Shown: one piece after another, positions 8,712 to 18,041 of the stretch
Layout of the letters: each line of letters starts with the position of its first letter
How positions within the stretch are numbered: position 1 is the stretch's first letter
NCBI RefSeq assembly: GCF_023634845.1
Contig: NZ_JAMLJL010000008.1
Span: 62,001-126,000 of the forward strand
DNA from: Flavobacterium amniphilum
GTDB lineage: Bacteria > Bacteroidota > Bacteroidia > Flavobacteriales > Flavobacteriaceae
DNA: 64,000 nt
Direction: 5' to 3'
Notes under the pieces: model-generated
What the model was told of the DNA's origin: nothing
Database searches by the model: none
The model's input: only the letters and a program-made list of their open reading frames with translations
Program-made: the position numbers and the translations under genes

Positions 8712-10352
8712 ATGCCTTTATCTTCCATAAATCCCAGCGGAACTTCAGCCTGGCAAAACTTAAGAGAGCATTTTGAAACCATGCAATATGTGAATATGCA
8801 GGATTTGTTTGCAGAAGATGCTGACAGAGCTGATAAATTCCATATTCAATGGGATCAGTTTTTGGTTGATTATTCTAAAAACAGAATAAACACCCAGACA
8901 ATGGATTTGCTTTTTAAATTAGCTGAAGAAGTTGGTTTGAAAGAAGCTATCGAAGCGCAATTTTCAGGAGAAAATATTAATAGAACTGAAAATAGGGCAG
9001 TTCTGCATACTGCTTTACGTGCTAAGGAAAATGATTCGGTTTTTGTCAATGGCCAAAATGTTATGCCGGAAATTTATGAGGTAAAAAGAAAAATTGAGCT
9101 TTTTTCCAAAGAAATTATTTCATCCGAAAGAAAGGGATTTACCGGTAAGACTTTCACTGATGTGGTAAATATAGGTATTGGCGGCTCAGATTTGGGTCCG
9201 GCAATGGTAGTTGATGCATTACAGTTTTATAAAAATCACCTTAATGTGCATTTTGTTTCGAATGTTGATGGTGATCATGTTCAGGAAGTTTTGAAGAAAA
9301 TCAATCCGGAAACGACTTTGTTTGTAGTGGCTTCGAAAACTTTTACCACACAGGAAACACTTTCAAATGCTGAAACAATCCGAGCTTGGTTTTTGAAATC
9401 GGCAAAGCAAGAGGATGTGGCTAAGCATTTTGTGGCTGTTTCGACTAATATTGAAAAAGTGACAGCTTTTGGGATCGATGCCGCTAATATATTTCCGATG
9501 TGGGACTGGGTAGGCGGACGTTTTTCTTTATGGAGTGCCGTCGGACTTACAATCAGTTTGGCTGTTGGTTATGATAATTTTGAAAAACTTTTGTCCGGTG
9601 CAAATGCAATGGATAAGCATTTCAAAAATGAATCATTCGATCAAAATATTCCGGTGGTATTGGCTTTGTTGAGTGTTTGGTATAACAATTTCTTTGGTGC
9701 CGAAAGTGAGGCTTTGATTCCATATTCGCAATATCTGCAAAAACTGGCTCCATATCTCCAACAGGGAATTATGGAAAGTAACGGAAAAAGTATCGGTAGG
9801 GATGGATATCCGGTGAATTATCAAACAGGAACCATTATTTGGGGTGAGCCCGGAACCAATTCACAACATGCTTTTTTTCAGTTGATTCATCAGGGAACCA
9901 GGTTGATACCAACTGATTTTATCGGATTTAAAAAACCATTATATGGGAATAAAGAACATCACGATAAGTTGATGTCAAATTTCTTTGCCCAAACAGAAGC
10001 TTTGCTGAACGGGAAATCAAAAGAAGCAGTTCTGGCTGAATTTGAAAAAGCCGGTTTGGGTAACGATGATCCATTTTCTTTACTACCATTTAAAATATTT
10101 GATGGTAACAAACCAACTAATACTTTACTTATAAACTCTTTGACTCCTGAAACATTAGGTTCGTTAATTGCACTTTATGAGCATAAGATTTTTGTTCAGG
10201 GTGTCATTTGGAATATTTTCAGTTATGACCAATGGGGTGTCGAATTAGGAAAACAATTAGCTAATTCAATTTTAGAAGAACTTAACACTTTGGAGGTAAA
10301 AACTCACGATTCTTCCACGGCTTTTTTATTGAGGAATTATTTAAAAAAATAG
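8712..10352 (+). CDS. pgi: Glucose-6-phosphate isomerase
   Basis: 546 residues, the normal length for the enzyme that interconverts glucose 6-phosphate and fructose 6-phosphate in glycolysis. The phosphosugar-binding motif [16 protein letters not shown] (about residue 150), the signature [14 protein letters not shown] (about 265) and the C-terminal block [19 protein letters not shown] (about 495) are all clear. No partner gene overlaps it. The upstream 168 bp hold no second gene that I can see and only a weak -7-like box (TAAATTCG). Confidence 0.96.
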   Translation: MPLSSINPSGTSAWQNLREHFETMQYVNMQDLFAEDADRADKFHIQWDQFLVDYSKNRINTQTMDLLFKLAEEVGLKEAIEAQFSGENINRTENRAVLHTALRAKENDSVFVNGQNVMPEIYEVKRKIELFSKEIISSERKGFTGKTFTDVVNIGIGGSDLGPAMVVDALQFYKNHLNVHFVSNVDGDHVQEVLKKINPETTLFVVASKTFTTQETLSNAETIRAWFLKSAKQEDVAKHFVAVSTNIEKVTAFGIDAANIFPMWDWVGGRFSLWSAVGLTISLAVGYDNFEKLLSGANAMDKHFKNESFDQNIPVVLALLSVWYNNFFGAESEALIPYSQYLQKLAPYLQQGIMESNGKSIGRDGYPVNYQTGTIIWGEPGTNSQHAFFQLIHQGTRLIPTDFIGFKKPLYGNKEHHDKLMSNFFAQTEALLNGKSKEAVLAEFEKAGLGNDDPFSLLPFKIFDGNKPTNTLLINSLTPETLGSLIALYEHKIFVQGVIWNIFSYDQWGVELGKQLANSILEELNTLEVKTHDSSTAFLLRNYLKK

Positions 10353-10442
10353 TTTTTTGATAAAAAATATTCTTTTTTAAGATATTATTTCAATAATAAT
10401 TACCTTTTTTATTGTTTTTATTGAATTTTGTTGAAAGTTATG

Positions 10443-10483
10443 CTTGCATAATGTTAACATTAGCTTAACATTGAACTTGAATA
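10443..10483 (+). promoter_or_regulatory. 11-bp-period direct repeats (Pho-box-like) upstream of the TonB receptor
   Basis: TTAACATT occurs at 10454 and again at 10465, exactly 11 bp apart. Weaker copies keep the same phase at 10443 (CTTGCATA) and 10476 (CTTGAATA). Eight-base direct repeats with three-base spacers are the layout of PhoB-type operators. The first copy is also half of the 12-bp palindrome at 10450-10461. A near -7 box (AATATTTG) lies at 10480-10487 with no proper -33 TTG, as expected for an activator-dependent promoter. Confidence 0.45.
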
Positions 10484-10526
10484 TTTGTTGGAATTTTGCT
10501 CCAAACAAAAAATTTAAACATCACAA

Positions 10527-13331
10527 ATGAGAAACATGAAAAATTGGTTTTTAGTGACTTTCTTTTTCTTAAGCATTTCGTCTGTATTTGCTCAGGGAAA
10601 AATTTCCGGAACAGTTCAGGATAAAAGCGGACCGCTTCCGGGTGCTAATGTTGTTATTGAAGGAACAACAACCAGTGCATCTACAGGATTTGACGGTAGT
10701 TTTACCTTAAATTCTTCAAAAGCTACCGGAAAGCTTGTAATTTCTTACTTAGGGTATGAAACCCAAAAAGTTGAATATTCAATTGTTGGTAGTTCTTCAG
10801 ACTTAGGAGTTATCGTATTAAAAGACGAGAGCAACCAATTAGGGGAAGTTGTAATTAAAAGTACAGTAATTGACGTTGCAAAGGACCGAAAAACTCCTGT
10901 TGCAGTATCTACAATCAAAGCTGCTGAAATCAGAGAAAAATTAGGAAATCAGGAATTTCCTGAGATGTTAAATACAACTCCTTCAGTATATGCGACTAAA
11001 GCAGGTGGTGGTTTTGGTGATTCAAGAATTAATATTCGTGGTTTCAGTCAGGAAAATATCGCAGTAATGGTGAATGGAGTGCCTGTTAATGATATGGAAA
11101 ACGGAAGGGTTTTCTGGAGTAACTGGGCTGGAATTTCTGATGTGACTTCTGCTATGCAGGTTCAAAGAGGTCTAGGTTCTTCTAAATTAGCAATTTCATC
11201 TGTTGGAGGAACAATCAATATTATAACTAAATCTTCAGATAAAGCTGAAGGAGGTATGGTTTCTTCTCAAATAGCAAATAATAATTCATACAAGTTATTG
11301 GCTACATATTCTACAGGTAAAATGAAAAACGGTCTTTCGGCTTCTGTGTTGTATAGTCGTTCTGAAGGTAGTACTTATGCTGATGCTACTGCTTATCAGG
11401 CAAGTAATTATTTTATTGGTTTAGGATATGAGCTGAATGAAAAACATGATTTTCAATTCACTTTTACCGGAGCGCCTCAATGGCACAACCAAAGGTTTAC
11501 ATCTAGTACTATTGCTGATTATATTAAGTATGGTGATGGTAAAGAACCAAATACTAAATACAATGCTGATTGGGGGTATCTTAACGGTAGAGTATTTAAT
11601 ACTAGTACAAACTTCTACCACAAACCAGTAATGTCTTTAAACTGGGATTGGAAAATTAATGAAACAACAAAATTGTCTTCAGTTGTATATGGGTCATGGG
11701 GTCGTGGTGCCGGTGCTGCAACGAATGTGGGAAGAATCAGAGGTTTAGCTGCTACAAATGCTGCTTTCAGATTGCCTGATGGAACACTTGATGTTCAAAA
11801 AATCTATAATTGGAACTCTGGATTACCAGTTGTAATCAATGGAGTGACTCAGACAAGACAAAAAGTTGATGGTTACTATCAAAATGATGCATCTGCAAGT
11901 TCAACACCTAATAATTTTTCCGGTATTTCAAAAGTTAATTCATTTAACTCACATGACTGGTACGGTGGGGTTTTTAACTTGAACAAAAAAATTGGTGAAA
12001 ATATTACTGTAGACTTAGGTTTAGATGGACGTTATTATCATGGTATTCACTTTCAGTCAGTTAACAATTTGTTAGGGGCTGAAGCTTATAATGGTAATTA
12101 TACACCGGCAACTGCTTCTGCGGGTAGTAACAACGATATTAATGGTACAACTGCTGGTCCTGTTTTCGGAGAGTATGAAGCTAGACCAAGTTGGAATCCA
12201 TTCAAAAGCTATGATTACCAAAATAAAATCAATTACAATAATGATGGATTTGTTAGATGGTATGGTGCTTTTACACAGGTTGAATATTCAAAAGATAATT
12301 TAACAGCGTTTGTTCAAGGAGCAATTTCACAACAAGGATTCCAACGCGCTGATTATTTTAAATATTTGACAACCGATCCTTTGTATAAAACAGATTATGA
12401 AAATATTCTAGGAGGTAACGTTAAAGGTGGTATTAACTATAATTTAACTGAACAAATGAATGTTTTTGTTAATTCTGGATATTATTCTAAACAACCAAAT
12501 TTCAGAGCTGTTTATCCTAATAATCAATCTGTAGTTAATGAAGATCTAACGAATGAAAAAGTTTTCGGTGTTGAAGCTGGATATGGTTTCCGTTCTCCGA
12601 AATTCAATGCAAATATTAATGTTTACCATACAACATGGAAAGACAGATATGATAGAAGAACGATTACTTCAGGTAGCAACGCTGGTGGGTATGTTGAATT
12701 GCCAGGTATTCAGGAAGTACATGATGGTGTTGAATTAGATTTCTTCTACGCACCTATTAACGCTGTTAAGATTAATGGTATGTTCTCTTATGGTAATTGG
12801 TATTATAAAGGAAATGCAACTGCTAATGAATTTAATGCATCTAACGGATTGGTGTCTACATCGCCTCTTTATTTGGATGACGTGAAAGTTGGAGATGCAG
12901 CTCAAATGACAGCTTCATTGGGAGCGACAGTTGAGCCTGTTAAAAACCTTAAATTTGATGCAAACTACCGTTTGGTTGACAAACTATATGCTTCTATTGA
13001 TACACGTTCTTTCAGTGCTCAAAATAATAAAGGATCATTAGAACTTCCTTCATATGGTTTGCTTGATGCCGGTATGTCTTTTAAAATCAATAGAAATAAA
13101 GATGCAAAAGAGTATTTCGGTTTCAGATTAAACGTGAATAACGTATTAGATGAGATTTATATTTCTGAATCAAGAACTAATATCTTCGCTGATGATTATG
13201 TTAATCCTTCTAATCCAGCAGCAGGTACTTATGCTTCTAATAATAGATTATACAATGGTGTTGCTAATGCTAATCAGGTGTATTTTGGTTTCGGAAGAAC
13301 ATGGAATTTTACATTCTCGTATAATTTCTAA
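10527..13331 (+). CDS. TonB-dependent receptor with CarboxypepD_reg-like domain
   Basis: 934 residues. A signal peptide ends near SSVFAQ. It is followed by a CarboxypepD_reg-like domain (about 25-105, containing PLPGANVVIEGTTT and LVISYLGYET), a plug domain (about 125-235, with INIRGFSQENIAVMVNGVPV and GGTINIITK) and a 22-strand barrel ending in FTFSYNF. Such receptors carry large substrates across the outer membrane using TonB energy. No SusD-like partner gene follows, so it is not a classical SusCD polysaccharide locus. The upstream 11-bp repeats hint at phosphate control. A strong terminator follows, so the gene is likely transcribed alone. Confidence 0.92.
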   Translation: MRNMKNWFLVTFFFLSISSVFAQGKISGTVQDKSGPLPGANVVIEGTTTSASTGFDGSFTLNSSKATGKLVISYLGYETQKVEYSIVGSSSDLGVIVLKDESNQLGEVVIKSTVIDVAKDRKTPVAVSTIKAAEIREKLGNQEFPEMLNTTPSVYATKAGGGFGDSRINIRGFSQENIAVMVNGVPVNDMENGRVFWSNWAGISDVTSAMQVQRGLGSSKLAISSVGGTINIITKSSDKAEGGMVSSQIANNNSYKLLATYSTGKMKNGLSASVLYSRSEGSTYADATAYQASNYFIGLGYELNEKHDFQFTFTGAPQWHNQRFTSSTIADYIKYGDGKEPNTKYNADWGYLNGRVFNTSTNFYHKPVMSLNWDWKINETTKLSSVVYGSWGRGAGAATNVGRIRGLAATNAAFRLPDGTLDVQKIYNWNSGLPVVINGVTQTRQKVDGYYQNDASASSTPNNFSGISKVNSFNSHDWYGGVFNLNKKIGENITVDLGLDGRYYHGIHFQSVNNLLGAEAYNGNYTPATASAGSNNDINGTTAGPVFGEYEARPSWNPFKSYDYQNKINYNNDGFVRWYGAFTQVEYSKDNLTAFVQGAISQQGFQRADYFKYLTTDPLYKTDYENILGGNVKGGINYNLTEQMNVFVNSGYYSKQPNFRAVYPNNQSVVNEDLTNEKVFGVEAGYGFRSPKFNANINVYHTTWKDRYDRRTITSGSNAGGYVELPGIQEVHDGVELDFFYAPINAVKINGMFSYGNWYYKGNATANEFNASNGLVSTSPLYLDDVKVGDAAQMTASLGATVEPVKNLKFDANYRLVDKLYASIDTRSFSAQNNKGSLELPSYGLLDAGMSFKINRNKDAKEYFGFRLNVNNVLDEIYISESRTNIFADDYVNPSNPAAGTYASNNRLYNGVANANQVYFGFGRTWNFTFSYNF

Positions 13332-13354
13332 TCGGTAAGATTAATTATAAATTT

Positions 13355-13390
13355 CAAAACCATCTGCCTGGCAGATGGTTTTGTTTTTTT
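13355..13390 (+). terminator. Terminator of the TonB receptor gene
   Basis: CAAAACCATCTGC pairs with GCAGATGGTTTTG (13 bp) around a 3-nt loop, then a seven-T run. It is one of the strongest hairpins in the window. Confidence 0.92.
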
Positions 13391-13393
13391 AGC

Positions 13394-13401
13394 TATATTT
13401 G
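13394..13401 (+). promoter_or_regulatory. -7 box for the small membrane protein gene at 13422
   Basis: TATATTTG, an exact TAnnTTTG match, starts just 4 bp after the T run of the preceding terminator and ends 20 bp before the ATG. Confidence 0.45.
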
Positions 13402-13421
13402 TTTAAACTAAAATTGTCAAA

Positions 13422-13844
13422 ATGTACGAATTTATTCAAAAATTTCACTCAGGATGGGCTTATTTAGCTCTTTTGTTAGTATTGATTGTCGTGGTCAACA
13501 GCGGGATAGGTTTTTCTTCAAAAAGAGAGTTCACCGGAACAGACCGCAAGATTGCTTTGTTCGGACTTATAGCGGCCCATATTCAGCTTTTGGTTGGTTT
13601 GATTTTATATTTTGTGTCTCCATTAGGAAAAGCTTTATTGGGTGAGATGAAAGATCCTGCGGCCCGTTTGACATCTTTGGAACATCCTTTAATTAATATA
13701 ATTGCCATCGTTTTTATTACGATAGGTTGGTCAAAACATAAAAAACTGGCTGAAAGTACTGCAAAATTCAAAACTATTTCAATATTTTTCGGAATAGGAT
13801 TGCTTTTGATTTTAAGCAGAATTCCTTGGTCTTTATGGTTGTAA
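13422..13844 (+). CDS. Small four-helix integral membrane protein, function unknown
   Basis: 140 residues with four hydrophobic segments (about 13-28, 45-66, 90-106 and 118-137). Histidines occur in or near helices (FHSGWAYLALLL, LIAAHIQLLVG, SLEHPLINIIAIVF), an arrangement reminiscent of small b-type cytochrome-like proteins, but heme binding is only a guess. Homologues in flavobacteria have, as I recall, been labelled cytochrome b-like or (wrongly) ribosomal protein L27; nothing here resembles L27. It has its own promoter box and terminator. Confidence 0.7.
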   Translation: MYEFIQKFHSGWAYLALLLVLIVVVNSGIGFSSKREFTGTDRKIALFGLIAAHIQLLVGLILYFVSPLGKALLGEMKDPAARLTSLEHPLINIIAIVFITIGWSKHKKLAESTAKFKTISIFFGIGLLLILSRIPWSLWL

Positions 13845-13851
13845 TATAGAA

Positions 13852-13888
13852 AGCAAAAAGTCCTTATTTTAGGGCTTTTTGTTTTTGG
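13852..13888 (+). terminator. Terminator after the small membrane protein gene
   Basis: AAAAAGTCC and GGGCTTTTT form a 9-bp stem with one G-T pair around an 8-nt loop, followed by GTTTTT. Confidence 0.8.
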
Positions 13889-13914
13889 GTACGGTATTTG
13901 AGTTAGGATGTGTG

Positions 13915-14427
13915 ATGTTAAATAAAACTGATATGATAAACAGAATTTTAATGGTAATTACCACATCGATAGCTGTGTTGTTAATTTCGAATTTCTCATT
14001 TAGGAAATTTGATAAAAATAAATTTGACCTGACTGAAATCCAGGATACTATTAAGCCTGATACTATTGACAGTCTGGCGATAGACAGTCTTTCTATTGAA
14101 GAAGGATTGTATAACTACAAATTGTATAAAAGTAGTGCTCACGCTTCTTATTATGCCAACAGGTTCAACGGAAGAAGAACCGCCAGCGGAGAACGTTTCA
14201 ATAATAAAAAATTTACTGCGGCACACCGTAAATTCAAATTCGGAACCATTTTAAGAGTGACTAACTTGCGTAACGGTAAACACGTTCTGGTGAAAGTGAA
14301 TGACAGAGGACCACATGTAAGAAGCCGCGAAATTGATTTGTCACGTGCTGCTTTCATGTATCTGGCAACGAACAGGGCCGGAGGTGAAATGCGTGTTAAA
14401 ATAGAAATTGCCCAGAAAAAGGAGTGA
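13915..14427 (+). CDS. rlpA: RlpA-like double-psi beta-barrel septal ring protein
   Basis: 170 residues. A single N-terminal hydrophobic segment (ILMVITTSIAVLLIS) anchors or exports the protein. The C-terminal half is an RlpA-type double-psi beta-barrel with the motifs HASYYANRFNGRRTASGE and VKVNDRGPHVRSREIDLS, which hold the Asp-Arg-Gly-Pro active-site core of RlpA lytic transglycosylases acting on denuded peptidoglycan strands. The C-terminal SPOR domain of E. coli RlpA is absent. The frame runs back to a TTG at 13879 inside the upstream terminator. ATG at 13915 is chosen, with ATG 13933 also possible. The stop is 1 bp from the end of the convergent CYTH gene. Confidence 0.85.
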   Translation: MLNKTDMINRILMVITTSIAVLLISNFSFRKFDKNKFDLTEIQDTIKPDTIDSLAIDSLSIEEGLYNYKLYKSSAHASYYANRFNGRRTASGERFNNKKFTAAHRKFKFGTILRVTNLRNGKHVLVKVNDRGPHVRSREIDLSRAAFMYLATNRAGGEMRVKIEIAQKKE

Positions 14428-14428
14428 T

Positions 14429-14896
14429 CTACCAGTTTTGGTAGGGATGATTGCTTAAATAGGCATTGTAATATTTTTCGTCACCCGTAACTTCTTCTCC
14501 TAACCAGTCCGGTTTCAGAAATTCTTCAGTTTCTGATGCTAATTCGATTTCGGCTATTATTAAGCCTTTGTTTTCTCCTGAGAATACATCGAGTTCATAT
14601 GTGTGGTTTCCGGCTGGGATTTCGTATCTTATTTTGTCTATAACGCCTTTTTCACATAAAGAAAGTAATTGTTCGGCTTCTTTAACCGGTATTTCGGTTT
14701 CCCATTCCATTCTTGTTGTTCCTGATTGGTTGCCTTTACCTTTTATAGTCAGGTATCCCTGATCGCCTTTAATTCGTATTCTGACGGTTCTTTCGGGGTT
14801 GGAGTTTAAATAACCCTGTACAATTCTGTTTTGGTTTGAAGCCAAAGAAATGCAATCGGTGTTGGTAACTAAAAATTTGCGTTCTATTTCAATCAT
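14429..14896 (-). CDS. CYTH-domain protein (inorganic triphosphatase / adenylate cyclase type)
   Basis: 155 residues starting MIEIERKFLV, the ExExK signature of the CYTH superfamily, with later conserved charged strands RTVRIRIKGDQGYLTIKGK, YELDVFSGENKGLIIAEIEL and a C-terminal helix. Members bind a triphosphate in a tunnel barrel with metal. Bacterial stand-alone versions of this size are most often short-chain inorganic triphosphatases, less often class IV adenylate cyclases; the sequence alone does not separate them. The gene is divergent from dinB, whose ATG is 25 bp away. Confidence 0.88.
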   Translation of the reverse strand: MIEIERKFLVTNTDCISLASNQNRIVQGYLNSNPERTVRIRIKGDQGYLTIKGKGNQSGTTRMEWETEIPVKEAEQLLSLCEKGVIDKIRYEIPAGNHTYELDVFSGENKGLIIAEIELASETEEFLKPDWLGEEVTGDEKYYNAYLSNHPYQNW

Positions 14897-14909
14897 AGGA
14901 TAAAGGTAT

Positions 14910-14917
14910 TAAATTTG
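14910..14917 (+). promoter_or_regulatory. -7 box directly in front of dinB
   Basis: TAAATTTG is an exact TAnnTTTG match that ends 4 bp before the dinB ATG (14922). If used, transcription would begin at or next to the start codon, giving a leaderless mRNA. No good -33 TTG is present at 19-21 bp upstream. Confidence 0.4.
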
Positions 14918-14921
14918 TGTG

Positions 14922-16004
14922 ATGACCGATCCGATTCCACTAAGAAAAATAATTCACGTCGATATGGATGCTTTCTATGCTTCTGTCGAGCAAATGGATA
15001 ACCCTGAATTGAAGGGTAAGCCACTTGCTGTTGGCGGCAATGAAATGCGTGGTGTGGTGTCGGCTGCGAGTTATGAAGCCCGGAAATTCGGTGTGCGCAG
15101 TGCTATGAGTGGTATTCAGGCAAAACGTTTGTGTCCCGATCTGATTTTCGTCCGTCCAAGATTTGACCGCTATAAAGAAATTTCCAAAAAAATACGCAAG
15201 ATTTTTCATGATTATACAGATATGGTTGAGCCACTTTCATTGGATGAGGCTTATTTGGATGTGACCCAAAATAAAAAAGGTAATCCAAGTGCGTCTCTTA
15301 TCGCTCAGGAAATCAGGAAGCGTATTTTTGAAGAAGTTGGGCTAACGGCTTCAGCAGGTATTTCGGTGAATAAATTTGTAGCCAAAATAGCTTCGGATTA
15401 TAATAAACCTAACGGACAGAAAACGATTAATCCTGATGATGTGGAAGCTTTTCTTGAAGGTTTGGATGTGAAAAAGTTTTACGGAATCGGTAAAGTGACT
15501 ACTGAAAAAATGTACCAGCTTGGGATTTACACCGGAGCCGATTTAAAATCGAAGACATTTGAGTATCTCGATGAGCATTTCGGAAAAAGTGGCCGCCATT
15601 ATTACTATTTGGTCCGTGGGATTTCAAATAGTCAGGTAAAGCCTAACAGAACGACTAAATCGGTGGCGGCTGAACATACTTTTTATACGAATCTGACTTC
15701 TGAAATTTTTATGGAAGAGAAGTTGGAGCGCATTGCTGAAGAGTTGTCCCGTCGTTTGTTAAAACACAAAATCTCCGGTAAAACAATTACGTTAAAGATT
15801 AAATACAGTGATTTTACGCAACAGACAAGAAGCAAAACGTTGCCTTATTTTATTTCCGATAAAGGTTTGTTGTTTGAAAATGCTAAAGAATTGTTGTATC
15901 AGGAGCGAATGAAGGATTCCGTCCGTTTGTTGGGAATTTCACTGGCCAACTTAAATACAGAAATAAAAAAAACCGTAGTGGTACAACTACGGTTTGAATT
16001 CTGA
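14922..16004 (+). CDS. dinB: DNA polymerase IV (Y-family)
   Basis: 360 residues; error-prone translesion polymerase. Catalytic motifs are HVDMDAFYASVEQ (metal-binding Asp) and SLDEAYLDVT (Asp-Glu pair), with helix-hairpin-helix segment KFYGIGKVTTEKM and the little-finger domain following. The C-terminus QLRFEF fits a beta-clamp-binding motif. A GTG lies 3 bp upstream of the ATG; ATG at 14922 gives MTDPIPLRKIIHVDMD. The 3' end of this gene also contains a hairpin that appears to terminate the convergent pyk transcript. No umuD/imuB partners are nearby. Confidence 0.95.
   Translation: MTDPIPLRKIIHVDMDAFYASVEQMDNPELKGKPLAVGGNEMRGVVSAASYEARKFGVRSAMSGIQAKRLCPDLIFVRPRFDRYKEISKKIRKIFHDYTDMVEPLSLDEAYLDVTQNKKGNPSASLIAQEIRKRIFEEVGLTASAGISVNKFVAKIASDYNKPNGQKTINPDDVEAFLEGLDVKKFYGIGKVTTEKMYQLGIYTGADLKSKTFEYLDEHFGKSGRHYYYLVRGISNSQVKPNRTTKSVAAEHTFYTNLTSEIFMEEKLERIAEELSRRLLKHKISGKTITLKIKYSDFTQQTRSKTLPYFISDKGLLFENAKELLYQERMKDSVRLLGISLANLNTEIKKTVVVQLRFEF
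15961..15995 (-). terminator. pyk terminator embedded in the dinB coding end
   Basis: On the minus strand AAACCGTAG and CTACGGTTT form a 9-bp perfect stem, followed by a T-rich tract (A-rich on the plus strand at 15961-15971). It starts 20 bp after the pyk stop codon but lies wholly within the last codons of dinB. Confidence 0.8.
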
Positions 16005-16015
16005 ATTATATTTTT

Positions 16016-17446
16016 TTATGCGATTTCGGAAATTCTTAAGGTATTAACCATTCCTTTTTCTACAACCGGCATAGCAGCAAGGTTAACTAAAATATCTCCT
16101 TTCTGGACATATCCTTGTTGATGTGCAATGGCATTAATATCATCGATGGTATCGTCGGTACTTACAAACTTATCATAAAAAAATGCGTGTACACCCCAAA
16201 GTAAATTCAACTGCGTTAAAATGCGCCTGTTTGAAGTGAATACCAAAACATGTGCATGAGGTCGCCATGCCGAAACCTGGAAAGCTGTATAACCGCTATT
16301 GGTTAATGTTGTAATCGCTTTGGCTTCGATGTCATCCGCTAAAATCGCTGCGTGGTAACATATGTGTTTTGTGATGAAACGGTTGGTTTTAATTTGTGGC
16401 TGCTTTTGAGGAACCTGAATTAATGGTGAATCTTCAACAGCTTCAATGATTTGTGTCATTTTTTCAATTACCTGAACCGGATAATTGCCTACAGATGTTT
16501 CTCCTGAAAGCATTACGGCATCTGCACCGTCCATTACCGAATTCGCAACGTCGTTTACTTCAGCACGGGTTGGTGTCAAACTTGTAATCATGGTTTCCAT
16601 CATTTGGGTTGCAACGATTACCGGGATACGGGCTAATTTAGCTCTGTGGATTAATTTTTTCTGAATCAATGGTACTTCGTGTGCCGGAAGTTCAACTCCA
16701 AGGTCACCACGTGCCACCATCAAGCCATCACAATGAGCTACAATTTTGTCAATGTTTTCAACTGCTTCGGGTTTTTCGATTTTGGCTACAATCGGAATTT
16801 TATGATCCGAATGTTGTTCTATTAGATCTCTTAAATCTTTCAAGTCTTCCGGTGTTCTTACGAAAGATAAAGCAATCCAGTCTACTTTGTTTTCAATTGC
16901 GAAAATTGCATCCCTGATATCTTTTTCAGTCAAGGCAGGTAAAGAAACTTTTGTGTTAGGTAGATTAACTCCTTTTTTAGATTTTAAAGGGCCGCCTTGG
17001 ATAACTTTACATACAACCTTAGCATCTCTGTCTGTTGATACAGCCTCGAATATTAATTTTCCGTCATCCAATAAAATTCTTTCGCCCGGGTTTACGTCCT
17101 GAGGGAAAGTTTTGTAAGTCATGTAGACATTGTCCGGTGTTCCCGGAACATCATTTGTAGTCTGGAAAGTAACCAAGTCGCCTTCGTTTACGATTACATC
17201 CTCTTTCATGACACCAACGCGTAATTTTGGTCCTTGTAAATCGGCTAAAATTGCGGTAGTGAAGCCTTCTTCTTCATTTATTTCCCTGATGATTCTGATT
17301 CTTTCGGCAACATCAGTGTAGTCAGCATGCGAGAAGTTGATTCTGAAAACATCAACTCCGGCTTCCATCATTTTTTTTATGATCTCTTTTGTGCTACAGG
17401 CAGGGCCGAGTGTAGCAACAACTTTAGTCTTCTTTCTTGTAGGCAT
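16016..17446 (-). CDS. pyk: Pyruvate kinase
   Basis: 476 residues; transfers phosphate from phosphoenolpyruvate to ADP, the last step of glycolysis. Signatures are KVVATLGPACS at the N-terminus, FRINFSHADY, the active-site block PIVAKIEKPEAVENID (catalytic Lys), GDLGVELPAHEVPLIQKK and MLSGETSVGNYPV. The C-terminal domain is of normal length. GTG at 17449 precedes the ATG; ATG at 17446 is chosen (MPTRKKTKVVATLG). It follows the IPExxxVDY gene with a 2-bp gap, so the pair is an operon, an order that is common in flavobacteria. Confidence 0.96.
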   Translation of the reverse strand: MPTRKKTKVVATLGPACSTKEIIKKMMEAGVDVFRINFSHADYTDVAERIRIIREINEEEGFTTAILADLQGPKLRVGVMKEDVIVNEGDLVTFQTTNDVPGTPDNVYMTYKTFPQDVNPGERILLDDGKLIFEAVSTDRDAKVVCKVIQGGPLKSKKGVNLPNTKVSLPALTEKDIRDAIFAIENKVDWIALSFVRTPEDLKDLRDLIEQHSDHKIPIVAKIEKPEAVENIDKIVAHCDGLMVARGDLGVELPAHEVPLIQKKLIHRAKLARIPVIVATQMMETMITSLTPTRAEVNDVANSVMDGADAVMLSGETSVGNYPVQVIEKMTQIIEAVEDSPLIQVPQKQPQIKTNRFITKHICYHAAILADDIEAKAITTLTNSGYTAFQVSAWRPHAHVLVFTSNRRILTQLNLLWGVHAFFYDKFVSTDDTIDDINAIAHQQGYVQKGDILVNLAAMPVVEKGMVNTLRISEIA

Positions 17447-17448
17447 CA

Positions 17449-17928
17449 CTAAAATATTAAATTGTTCTTCGATTTGATTTCATGCACATCTATCGCATAT
17501 ACTGTGCTAATGGAATCAATCTTTTTAATTTTTGTTATAATTTCTTTTGTATTGATCTGTTCGTCGTGTTCTATTTTTAAAAAATAGTCCACTTTTTTAA
17601 GCTCGCTGATTAAATTTACTTGGGTGGTAACCCAATTGTCTTCAAATAGTGAATTGCTTTTGGTTTGGACCGGCAATTCCATATCCTGCTTGTTCTGTAT
17701 TAAATCCCAACTCATCATGGCTGTTTCGTCTTCAAAAGTAAATCTTGAAAATGAAGTTTTCTGTTTGTTGATTTCGATTGGGATTTCTTCTTCGTTTTTA
17801 GAAAGCAAAATCTGCAATTGCTGATTTATTTTGAATGCTAACCTGTAATCTTCAAGTGTGGTATGTATGGCGATGAGATCATAATCTATCTGGTCAAAAT
17901 CTTCTAACTGTAATTTATGAATAGCCAT
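17449..17928 (-). CDS. IPExxxVDY family protein
   Basis: 159 residues, soluble. The family-naming motif appears as LISELKKVDYFLK (an I-x-E-xxx-VDY pattern) near residue 115. Members occur almost only in Bacteroidetes and sit, as here, between rnc and pyk; their role is unknown. The chain begins MAIHKLQLEDFDQIDYDLIAIHT and is mixed alpha/beta. The ATG at 17928 is preferred over an upstream TTG at 17937. Co-transcription with pyk suggests a housekeeping or regulatory role linked to central metabolism, but that is inference from position only. Confidence 0.85.
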   Translation of the reverse strand: MAIHKLQLEDFDQIDYDLIAIHTTLEDYRLAFKINQQLQILLSKNEEEIPIEINKQKTSFSRFTFEDETAMMSWDLIQNKQDMELPVQTKSNSLFEDNWVTTQVNLISELKKVDYFLKIEHDEQINTKEIITKIKKIDSISTVYAIDVHEIKSKNNLIF

Positions 17929-18041
17929 ACAATTCAAAATAAAATGTAAATATACTATTAATAAGGGACTTTAAACGGTTTGTAACGTTAGCTTTTTGCT
18001 AATTTATTAACGAAAACGTTTGAGTTTTAGGTGGATACGGA

